A stretch of DNA of 64,000 nt from Patiria miniata (taxonomy: Eukaryota; Echinodermata; Asteroidea; Valvatida; Asterinidae): NCBI RefSeq assembly GCF_015706575.1, contig NW_024037062.1:5266811-5330810 (forward strand). The letters are read 5' to 3'. The notes under the pieces were generated by a model. The model did no database searches, had not been told where the DNA came from, and saw only the letters and a program-made list of their open reading frames with translations. The position numbers and the translations under genes are program-made. Positions 47,001-59,000 of this stretch are shown here, piece by piece. How positions within the stretch are numbered: position 1 is the first letter of the stretch; each line of letters starts with the position of its first letter.

Positions 47001-50000
47001 CGGAATGTGTTATAGACGAAAATTAAAATGACGTCATCATGACGTCATCGTGTGATTTTATATCAATTTTTGAAGTTTTGGACCTTTAGGCCATATCTAA
47101 TGAATGCAATATGCTAAATTCAAATTCTTTTTGTATTATGTTTGTTAGGTAACAGGCATACTCATAAAATTGTGAAAATAATGTGACGTCATTATGACGT
47201 CATCAAAATACTATTTTTTAAAACTCATATAAGGGAATGTTCAATCGTCATGAAACTTAGTGGGTGGGTTGATAATAGTACTAGTACAAAAAATGTGAAA
47301 TGACGTCACGATGACGTCATCGGTAGATTTTCTAAGATTTTTAAAATATTTACAATTTTATTCTGCTTACAAAACACTTTTATTCATCCTATTGGCTTCA
47401 AACATACTAAATTCAAAATTCTTTTGTATTAGGTTTTTATGTAATAGGTATCTGCACAATGTTTTTTTAAAAATATGTGACACGATGACATCATAAAAAA
47501 TGCGATTTTTCAAAACACATATAAGGGTAAGTCCGTTTGACTTGAAACTTGGTGGGTAGTTGGATATTGTTAATAGTATGCAGAATCTGAAAGTAATTTA
47601 TGATGATGTCATCATAAAATGTTTTTTATTAATTTATAATTTTTTTACATTTTCTTCTATAATGCTTTAATGCATTTTCAAATATATTTCTTGAATATAA
47701 ATATTTAAAAAAAGGAAATGCGGAAAAGCACATGTCCTGTTCATCGAACAGGCATAGACCTCTGGTTCTTTTTATTCCATCCCAAATCCTATTGACTTTG
47801 TACACGTTTTTTAACTGGGGCACTTTGTAACTCGTATTCAAATGAAACTTTACCTATGTGAAGACCCCATAGTGAGTTTATCATGGGTCACGTGACGTCA
47901 TCTTAATTGTGCAAACTTAAAACACATAAGAAAATGTCCGATCATCATGAAACTTGGTGGGTAAGTAGATACTAGCACAAGTACTCAAAATCAGAAATGA
48001 CGTCACAAAGACTTTTGTTCATCTGTTTGGCTTCAAACTTGGTATAGACTAAAACCACAATAAAATAAGGAGCACTGCCAAGTCAGACATCATGATCACT
48101 TCATCATGGGTCACGTGACATCATCTTAAACTTACAGACTTGAAGACCCTATATCTGAAGAACTCTTAGTCCGATTGGGTTGAAACTCGGTATGTAGGTA
48201 GATTGGGATGTGTTAAAGGTAAAAATTGTGGTGACGTCATCATGACGTCATCGTGTGATTTTATAGCGTTTTTTAAGTTTTGAAGATTATCACCATATCT
48301 CATGGACCCAACATGCTAAATTCAAAATTTGTTTGGTATTAGGTTTATTTAGTGAAAGGTATCTGCACTTTCTTTTTGAAAAATGTGTGACGTCACGATG
48401 ACGTCATCGAAAACGTGATTTTTAAAAACACTTATAAGGGTAAGTCCGATTGTCTTGAAACTTGGTGGATAGGTAGATACTGTTAAAAGTATGCAAAATC
48501 TAAAGTGACATTATGATGATGTCATCACCTTTTTTTATTAATTTATCAACTTTTTAACATTTTTTTCTATACAATAATTTGACAAAGTATTTTTTTGAAA
48601 GTATTTTTTTACACGTATTATTTTAAAAATTCGGAAAAGCCTGTGTCCTGTTCATCGAACAGGCATAGCTCTAGTTGTTGTTTAATTTGTTCATAAATGG
48701 ACAATTTGGAATTCTTGATAAACTAGCAGAACCATACAAGTGGGCCAGTAATACCCCACAATTTTCTCATCAGTTGAGAGTTGTCATGCGCTTATTTTCT
48801 GTAATGTTGTCCCGTTCCCAATGTTCACAGCCAACAGCTGTCTGCCTTTGCCCAGACCCATGAATGGTGCCCTGTCCTGTGTGCCATCTGGTCTCATCTG
48901 CAGTGCCTTCTGCAATCAGGACTACCAGTTTTCCCGATCGCGTGGCCGGAGTGTCCCTGACCAGTATGCCTGCGGAGTGATGTCAGGACAATGGATACCC
49001 CATGATGGCCGGGTTCCAGATTGTTCTAGTGAGTAATCATTTCAAACAAATATTTTATTACAATTAATATTTCTGCTCATTTTTTATGGATTTCTACATA
49101 TTGTCTGGAGATTTTTTTGCAAATGTGGCTGTTCTTTTTATTGTAGATTTTGTATTAAAATCTCAAACCTGCTCTTCTAACCATTCACAAGATCCTAGTC
49201 AGGCAAAATAAGGCTGTGGTTGACATGTAATTGATTTGTTACCGTATGATTATAACTTTGCTCATTGTCAAAATCACCAGGACGAAGGGGTGATGCTAAC
49301 CTTCCCATGAGCCTCATGTACTTTTCTGGAGATTGCAGCGACCAGTCCACACAAGAGAGCATTGCATCGGCATTTATCACTATGATTGAAAATTCCCTTT
49401 TCATGGACGCCTGCACACTCAATAACAAATGCAACATTTCGAACGTGCAAGTGCATTGCGGGGCAGGAGGTCAACGTCTTGGGCAAGGCCCTGGGATGCA
49501 CCGTCGTCGCCGGCGGGGCACTATCACAGATGACCAGCGCAGGAGCGAAGATGCAGTGTGGGGCAAGCTGTTTGCAAGATTAGATGCCACGCATATCCAG
49601 AGGCAAAAGCGAGACACTGATATCAACTTTGGTGTTTTGATCAGCTTTGACCTGAGCAATGAGATTGACTATGAGACAGGGATGGAGAGCCAGGATGCTG
49701 TCATCGCTGCAGAATCTGAGCTGAAGGACCGAGCTGATGGTCTGATGGCAGCGATAGGAAATGGGAGCTTGCTGGCTCTGAATATGACGGGCATGAACTT
49801 AGAAGTAGACACAGACACGATGTCATACGGTGACTCAGTGGTGATCTGTAAGCCAGGCTATATTCTCAGTAATGATTCGCTCTACTGCAGTAAGTATCAT
49901 TGAGTTGTCATTAAGTCATTTTTGTAGTTGTCTGTGTTATTCTATATATTCAACTCGAATTCTTGAATTTGTGTTTTTTGGGAAATAAATTTTCATTTGT

Positions 50001-53000
50001 GGATATTTCAAAACCAGATCAATGGTGACAAGATTTCATAAATACATTAAACTTCTAATTGAAATTTGAGTTTTTTCTAAAATGGTTTTCAGTTTTATGA
50101 AATGACATATTGATTTTTCCTTGAAGTTGTGAGATGTATTGTGACATTCAGACACATAAGTAAATGAAATGCTAGGAGTCACTTAGTGTTACTGAGTTGT
50201 TGTTCACAATGTTTGTAATAAATACTTTTCTTCGGATATTCAAAAATATAAAATTGACACCACAATTGTCATGCCATGTTTGGTTAATATTTCGAGTAAA
50301 TTTAAAGAAAAGTCATCGTAATATTCTTTAATTGAACACCAAGTGTCACACTTACTTTTGCACAATATTGTTAATATTATGAAATGGTCGCCCATCCTTA
50401 TATTTGACTTGTATTTTTTTCCTAAGCTGCTTGTAGTTCTGGGACGTGGTACAACAAGCTCACAGGGGAGTGTGATTATTGTGCCAGAGGGAGTTATCAG
50501 AACCAGCAGGCTGCACAGTCATGCATAGAATGCCCCCCTGGAACAACAACAGCTACTGAAGGGGCCAAAAACAGCTCCTCATGTGTAGGCAAGTGCAGTA
50601 TCGGTGGAAATTAATTTTACAACGAGTTTTATAAAAATGAGAGTACTTTGCAAATGAAGAGGACTGCAAATAATTTTGAAAATTGAAAGTAGCTTAATAA
50701 GTTTAATGCAGTTGTTCAAATTTACTGAAATCAAAGCATGGTTCTAGGCAAAAAAAATCTGAGTAATGTCAAGGGCGGATCCAGAACACAATTTTGGGGG
50801 GGGCCAAAAAAAATTTTGGTCCCCCAAAAAAGTGGGTCAAAAAAATTACGGCGTGGGGTTCGGGGCCCTAGCGGGCCCCGAACCCCACGCCGTAATTTTT
50901 GGATTCTAGATGCTCTGTGGTGCGATCTGAGGCAATTTCTGACCACTTCAGCCAATGTTTTTTGAGGAAAAGATGGTGGTGTACTCATTGCCTGCCTTTA
51001 TTGCGATGTCACATTAAAAAAAAAAAAAAATTGGTTTCGTTTTGGGGGGGGGGCCATGGCCCCCTTTTTGGGGGGGGCCATGGCCCCCTTTGGCCCCCCC
51101 CTGGATCCGCCCTTGAGTAATGTGGGGAATCAAACAAGAAGCAATTCACAAAGTGGGAATGAAACAGTTTTCCGGTCCTGATTTTGTACATGATGTTTTT
51201 TCCCAACTTACGGTGCTTTAGGGCCCCCCCCCCTCCAAAAAAACCGTCTTCAGTTTCTGGTATGCGCACGGGTCACTGGCAACGTAGCCATGTGGATCAG
51301 CAAAATTAAAAAGTTTTTTTTTCAATGTAAGATGATGTCTCAAAACCGCCAAACTCACTGGTTTGAGTGGAATCCTGCTGCTTCACAATTTTAACGTGTT
51401 TTAAGATAGGGTTACGATCGAGTATAAGCTTTATGTGGCCTTTCTGGGCTCCCATACATTTTGCACTAAATTTAGTCGGGCACCATTTGCAGTCATCAGC
51501 CGACATTTGAAGCAAAAAAGAGGAAAAAACCCCAAAAGCTGCGTCACCCCTCCACTTTTGCTCCGTATGGGCAAGCTCCATACCAGAAACGGAAGACTTT
51601 TTTGGGGGGCCTTAGCTCATGGTTTTTGCGAGTGTGACGGAAGTTGGGGGCAGCATTGGGGCAAGTCCGCTGTTTGAGGGTATTCTTGGGGCCATTGGGA
51701 TCCTTCCAAGATCCGGCCATTCATTTGTGACTTGAATTGATTATAATGGGACATCATGCCTTGATTCTCAATTAGACGAGTGCCCAGCCGGTACCTTTTC
51801 TACCAATGGTGTCATTCCTTGCTTCAAATGCCTGATTGGTCATTTCCAATCCCTGCCTGGCCAGACGTCGTGCCAACCATGCCCAACTGGTACTACAACC
51901 CTCGACTATGAAGCTCAGACAGTGGACCAGTGCCTTGGTAAGTGGACAGATTTTATCCGGTCATACCTTGCTGTGTAACTATGCATAGCCACCTAAATCC
52001 TGCACATCATTTATAGAATGAAACTACAAATCATTTGGGTAGTAGTTGGCAAGTGAGGGGCAGGGTACCAATCCAGCTACTGTTTTCTTTGGTAGGCCAA
52101 CAGTGAGTACACATATAGTGGCACTGACAGTGACTTACAGGAATAGCCTTTGATTGACTGACAGCCCTAGGGGGGGGGGGTGTTATCAGTTGTGGTATTC
52201 TGAGGAAACTGAAGATAAACAGCGGCCTGATAAGCCATAATTGATCAACACACGCTTGACTTACTACTGTACTCTGTCAGTATATGCAGCTTCCCTAGTT
52301 TGAGTCATTCTCAATGTTTGACCAGTGTACCTCATCCCCTCTATTTAACATTGCAGTAAAAGAAGGGATGGGAACCAACCTACTGTGGTCCAGAACATGA
52401 CCTTTCTCTGCATGCATGCATGCATTAGTTCTTATATGTAATTCCTTCTGTCTGCTCAGAAATCTGCCCAGCAGGCAGTTACTCCGACACAGGACTTGCC
52501 CCGTGCCATCCATGTGAACGTCGTTACTACCAGCCTAATATCCAGAAGCGTCACTGTGTGCTATGCCCTGGAAGGACTACCACATCGGGCAACGGGTCCA
52601 CCAGTCTAGAACAGTGTATTGGTAAGCACCCTGACTAAACGTCAAGGCACCACACTGGTCAGTTCAAAAGCATTTTTTAAACTCGGACCAGCATAAGAAT
52701 AATCTCTCTTTTTATTTTTTTAAATATTTTTCAATGAAATAAAAAGTTGAATACATAATAAGTGAGCTTAGAAACTTTTCAGTTCGAAAAGTGCTTGATG
52801 GTCCCAGGGTTCAGTTTATATTCTGACTTCTAACTTCTTTCATCGCTCAAAACACCTATATTTGTGATCAGTTAGTTTTTTATTTAGAGCAACTTTGTCT
52901 ATAGAACAGACTGGATTTATATGCTGGGATCACGAAGCAGATATCTTCTAACAGAGCTACGCCTGAAACTAAAAAAACCCAAAATATTCTATATTGAATG

Positions 53001-56000
53001 GTTTAGTATGAGTCAGTGAAAGACAGGACAAAGGGGCAGCTTTTCAAATGGCTCTTTCCTCATCTCTGGTCAGCATTGGAACTGATTTACAATAATTCTT
53101 TAACTGTAGTATTAGAAGATAATTAGAACATTATAGAATGTTTAACAGCTGATTTTTAAACGTTCAAGTTTAACAGCTTAAGCATGTCAAATGGAACGAA
53201 GCAAAAAGAAACTAGTAAGTTGACGACAAATACAATAGAATAAAATGGGAAATGGCAGCATTTGATGATTTCCCATGTACGCCTGTGTGACAACTGCCAT
53301 CTTAGAAATATTGTGAAATTCAATATTAAACATATCAAACTCGATATGTTAGACTAAATCTTTGAAACAATAGGATACACCATCCTATAATCTAGATCCT
53401 ATCTGAGTATGAATGTTACAGCACACAAAGTTAGATGGTTGAAGTGATGAATCTCTAAAAAGTAATATATACAAAGTGATAAACTACTATTAATTCCAAT
53501 ACTAGGAGGTGTGATAAGTGAATCATGACAGAACAAACCAGAGTTATGTCCCCCATAGGTATTGAGATTGGCTGTAGAGGTCATGCATATTAAGAACAGG
53601 TGACATAGGAACTAAGAAAGAAGTATAAAGGTACCGGTATATGGGCTCAGTGCGCCTGCAAGCATTTTCACCACTTTTGGGAGCCCCATGGACCGGACAC
53701 ACCGCGTGTGTGTACTGGGTCACGCACATATAGCTCCAAGAATGCATAACTTTATTGTGAATGTGCACAAAGCCACAGTGTATTCGCATGAGCATCAGCC
53801 ATCGTTGGTAATGCCTTCAAATGCCTCTTCTGATGTCTCCCCCCGCTACTCTCCCTTTCTTGCCTTTGAGGGGGTACTTGTGCACGGAGTCCATAGTATA
53901 AATCTATAAAATAGGGAGCGGGTTAAGTTCATTCATAGCTGTGACACATGCCTAGCTTGGGATATCCGGAACCTGAAGATTCGACAACTAATCTAGGATA
54001 GGGTTAATCTGTAGACAATGATCAATATTTCATTATAGATATGGATGAGTGTGCCAGCTCACCGTGTGACCACCAGGCTACCTGTGTGGATCTGATTGAT
54101 GGTTACCGATGTGACTGTCCACCAGGCTATCAAGGAGTCCACTGTAATGATGACATTGATGACTGTACAGACCATCGATGTGTCAATGAGGCAACATGTG
54201 TGGACAGGCTGATGGGTTACTTCTGCCAGTGCAGTCCAGGATTCATAGGTCAGACAGTAGTCCAGACATCACTCCCATATATATGGCAGCTTGTTATAAC
54301 AGGACTCTTTTTAGTTGCGTTTCATTAATTTTTTATATTTCCTTTCAATATGAAAGTTGAACCATACTGAACACTTTGTGAAATCTGTGATGTTCATTGC
54401 AATGAAAATGGCAGGCAATGTAAACACTGTTTGATGATCACATGCTGTAGTTTATACTCTTCAGCAAAAGTATTCTTGACATTCAGAATTTGCATTTCGT
54501 GCAAAATTGTGTTCAAGTGACATCAACTTCTCATGTCTAGTGAAATCATTGAAAAGATTCTTTTAAAGAAATTTAAAAATGAACGTATCACACATGGACG
54601 GTTTGGAAATTTACCTAATTTAGAAACTTAAATTTTCATGCAACCCTGAAAATGTCTCTGCATTGTGTTCTCAGGCGATTTTTGTGAGATGAACATTGAT
54701 GAGTGTGCATCCACACCTTGCTTAAATGACGGCATGTGCCTGGATGAAGTCAACGGATATCACTGCCAATGTATGCCAAACTACCACGGGCTACATTGTG
54801 AACTCGAGATAAACAGGTGAGAATCACTGATGACATCTGTCAATTTACCAAGGGAACCAATCTGAACGGGTTTGCAACCCGTTCAGATTGGTTCCCTTGG
54901 TAAAATTTTGTCAGAATCAGCTATGTCTGTAATAAACACAGAGTCAAGTTTGAACTGGTGACAAGCAGGTGAGAATCACTGACAACATCTGTGACCGTAA
55001 ACTTTGGATATGAATGTGAGAATCAGCAATAACGTCAATCAATTTACTGTGAGGTCAACTTGTAAATGGGATGTAGAGAGGTCGTAATCACTATGATGGT
55101 GCAGGTTGTTTTCTGAAACCTTTATACTGAGACATTTCATGGGAGGGATTTCAAAAGGGATCTTGTTGTCTTTTGATTATCGGTTTAATATGTGTGAGGT
55201 GTAATAAATCATATACAATGCGGATAAAGGGAAATAGTGCGAAGTTCCTGGTTCCTTAGTGTTGGCTGATTTTTGACTACCTGTCAACGGGAGTTGGACA
55301 GAGAGTCAAATCAGCCAACACTTGTTTGTATAATATTAAGGAGTGTTGTTATCGGTATGTTGGATCATACTGACTGGTACAATGAGATTAGCCTCTGGTT
55401 CTACTAACATTTTCCTTTTGGAGCTAGTCCCTTCACTTGGTGTACCTTGAAATCTATCCCATATTGCATTTGCCACCAGATAAAGCTTCACATTACATTA
55501 ATATATGTATTGATCCATTCAATACATTTTGATTTTGTCCACAGCTGTTCTCCTAGTCCTTGCCAACATGGAGTATGTCAACTCCGTGATGGTGGGTACC
55601 AGTGCCAGTGTGCTGCAGGATACAGTGGCATTAACTGTACCCTTGACATCAATGAGTGTTTCAGTGGTCCATGTCGCAATGGAGCAACGTGCCAAGATAT
55701 GGCCAATGGTTACAACTGTGTCTGTGCTGTGGGTTATGAAGGCACTCACTGTGAGAATGGTGTGGACTGGTGTGCTGAGTCGCCGTGTCATGATGGCTCA
55801 ACCTGTGTGAACCTTGGTTCGACATTTCGCTGCGTCTGCCCTGCACACCGATCAGGCGAGTTGTGTGACCAGACCCCTTGCCAGAATGACGCTGTCTTTC
55901 AGGTGAATGCAGACGACACATATAGGTGTTATTGTGAACCCGGCTTCACTGGCCACAACTGCCAGATTGACATCGATGAGTGTGCGTCAGAACCTTGTTC

Positions 56001-59000
56001 CAACGGAGGTACTTGTGTCGACAGGCTCAATACTTACCTGTGTGATTGCCCTCCTGGATTTGAAGGTCAGTTTCAGTGTTGTAGTACTCGTATGCGGTAC
56101 TCGTACTCGAGTACTACTCTAGTACTTTTTTTGGAGTACTCGTACTCGTACTCGAATGTCAAAGTACTCGTACTCATCGGCGGCGGAACACTTTTAAAAG
56201 TGGGGGGGGGGGGCAAGGTCCAGTTACTGTTCCCGGAGCAGGATTAAAGCAATAAATCAAAGCAAATGGGAAAAGTGTGAAGTTGGTCCAAAACGAAAGT
56301 GTGACCTACGTAATGTCTGCTAACCTATGCATGTGGACTATTCCTACCGTAATTTTCGGAATATAAGCCGCGGCTGGATTTTGCCCATGAAAATGTTTAC
56401 TGCGGCTTATACACAGGGCGGCTTATATGCTGATATCGAGCCTTGAAGAATAAAAATAAGATTCACATATGTACTGGTATAAGAAGAGAGGTGTTGCTGA
56501 AATGAATTATCATTTAAAAAGTCATTAACAAACCGAAACCAAGGTACCGAGCGGTAAAAAAGACGGCGAAAGCTGTCTTCAACGCTTGTGACCAGCCGTA
56601 CGTGATACCATGGGTGGTGTGCAGCTAGCTGCATGCTTTCCCCCAGCGGACCACACCATTTGTGGTAACGAAGGGGTGTACTTTCTTGGGAACAATAATT
56701 ACCAATATTTCTGCATTCAAAAAAAAAAACGAAAAAAGACGACTAATGCTTTTTATGGTGTTCGAAACATTTCTTTATTAGATAAAAAGTTGTTTAACGT
56801 CACAGTATATATTTTTTTCTTGAAACGAATTCAAGAAACGATGTAAAACTCAAAACAGGGACTAAATCACCCCTTACAAAATTGATGGATTCGTCCATAA
56901 AAATGTCAGCATCGTTTCCTACGGCGCTAAAGGGTCTTTGGTTTTGACTATTTTTGAAGAAAGTAATGATCGAAACTTGAATTTTTTACGTTACTATTCG
57001 CTAGTAATCACAAAAATTTGAAAAGTTTTGAGGTAAAAACGGACCTGTTTATTCTTAAGACAAAACAAGTCAGCATCTGTTGCCACAAAAGCAAGATTTG
57101 TAGCGCTCCAGTCAGACAACACACGGTGGGTTGCATACTCTCTCACGTACTGCGGGAAAATGTTGTCATTCACAGGCGCGGCGCAGGCTGCCTGGCCAGC
57201 CATGCACTAACTTTTAAGCCCGGGGACCGGGACGGGGCAGCCGGCAGCAGTTCCCGGTGTTTATTTCTCATCATCAATTTCCATATTTGTTTGTAAGAGT
57301 ATCGATTGAAAATGATTTGATATAAATTTTGTGGCCCTTTTTATAGCTTCTGTAGTGTAACTGGAACTGGTTCAGAGCTTTTTGACTAGAATTTTTTGAG
57401 GCCTTACAAAATGGAAACCGCTGCGGTGGGTGTGGCTTATATATGCCGACTTCAGATCTTAATTTGCAGATTTTTGCATGCTGCGCCATACACCGCTTGG
57501 CTTATATTCCGAAAATTACGGTATATCCCTATTTTTCGTATCATATTTCTAATTTTGTGTCGCCATACTCACTTGGGTATAAGGTCTATTGTCAAATTTC
57601 AACCCCAACCAGGGGTGTCAATAGCTTTTCAAAAGTGGGGGAACATACCTTGATCAGAACTGAAGCGCGAAGCCCTTGAGGCGTGTGGTTCGGGGCCCGC
57701 TTAAGGGCCCCGAAGAAAATGCTCTGTGGTGCAATCTGAGGCAATTTCTGACCACTTTAACCAATATTTTCTGAGCAAAAGATACATTGTAGTACATAAT
57801 ACTATTAATAGGGCCCTATAAATGAGACACGTGTTCAAAAATCTTTTTTACCTCTTGTATCATTTTAATTAACCTCGTTTTTTTAAAATCGCTCCTGGTA
57901 AAAAGTGGGGGGCAAAATAGCTACCTATTTAAAAGTGGGGGGGGGCAACTGCCCCCTCTGGACCTCCCCCCCCCCCCCCCCCGGGGGGGCAACTGCCCCC
58001 TCTGCCCCCCCCCCCCCCCCCCCCCGGTTCCGCCGCCGGTGCTCGTACTTGAAATGACTGTACTCGTAATCGGGCAGCTAAGTACTCGTACTCGACATGT
58101 CAAAATTGTACTCGATCATTAAAGTACTCGTACTCGAATAGCAGTACTCGGGGGGAAAAATGTTATAGCTTCGCTTACCATGGCCTTATTTGATCGATTC
58201 TTTCGGTTGGAAATTGTTGATTGGCGTGTTGAGAAATCAAGATTTCCTGATTTTCCTCTGTGCAAGTCCGGACAAACACATTTAACAGCTAGCCGTAAGT
58301 GGGTCTGTATATCGGTCTGACTGGGTCTGGGCGAATTACGCACAATAACCATTTGCCGTATGGCCGTATTCGGAAATGCAAGTACTCGTACTCGTACTCG
58401 GACTCGGAAGTACTCGTACTCATACTATACTCGTACTCGGAGATCCGTTCTTGTACTTGGAGGTACAAATGCTCGTACTCGTATTCGGCAACCTAAGTAC
58501 TCGGCAGTACTCGGTACTCGGAAAAACGTACTCGACTACAACACTGGTCAGTTTCCGTAATCCCATGCTCTTGGTGTAATGTTTGACCAGTCAGCCTGAT
58601 ATGCATACCCTCAAGATGGGGAGCAATTAGAGGATACAAAACCTAATCAGTAGAGAATCCAAATGAATTTGGAGACTGTTCTTTGCTTATCAGAGGATTA
58701 TCTTGGCATTGCTTGGAATTTGTGGCTGCTTATGCCTGGAAAAAGTGTCTGTGCAGTAAACATGGGTTGTTCTCTTACAGAGAATATTTTAAGGGTTTGG
58801 GAGGGTCTTCTAAGAGCAAGGCTTAAATCTTGTCCCCTGCAGTAAGACGACAGACCATCAACATACAAACTTAAAGAATTGCAAGTATGCTTTAAAATTG
58901 AATTTAAAAAAATCACCGAATCAAGATGTCAACACAAACACCAAACCAGTTTATTCTTTCTTTGAATGCCAAATATAAACGCATAAGTCATTTCTAATAA

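Larger units (their letters stand above)
56074..58546. mobile_element. hAT-type element rich in TACTCG repeats, with nested insertions
   Basis: The ends CAGTGTTGTAGTACTCG and CGACTACAACACTG are inverted, with GTCAGTTT duplicated on both sides (8 bp, as in hAT). Subterminal GTACTCGTACTCG tracts fill 56085-56175 and 58040-58530. Nested inside are the TA-flanked element (56345-57523) and a G/C-run element (57600-58035), so it is older than both. No transposase seen. Confidence 0.8.
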
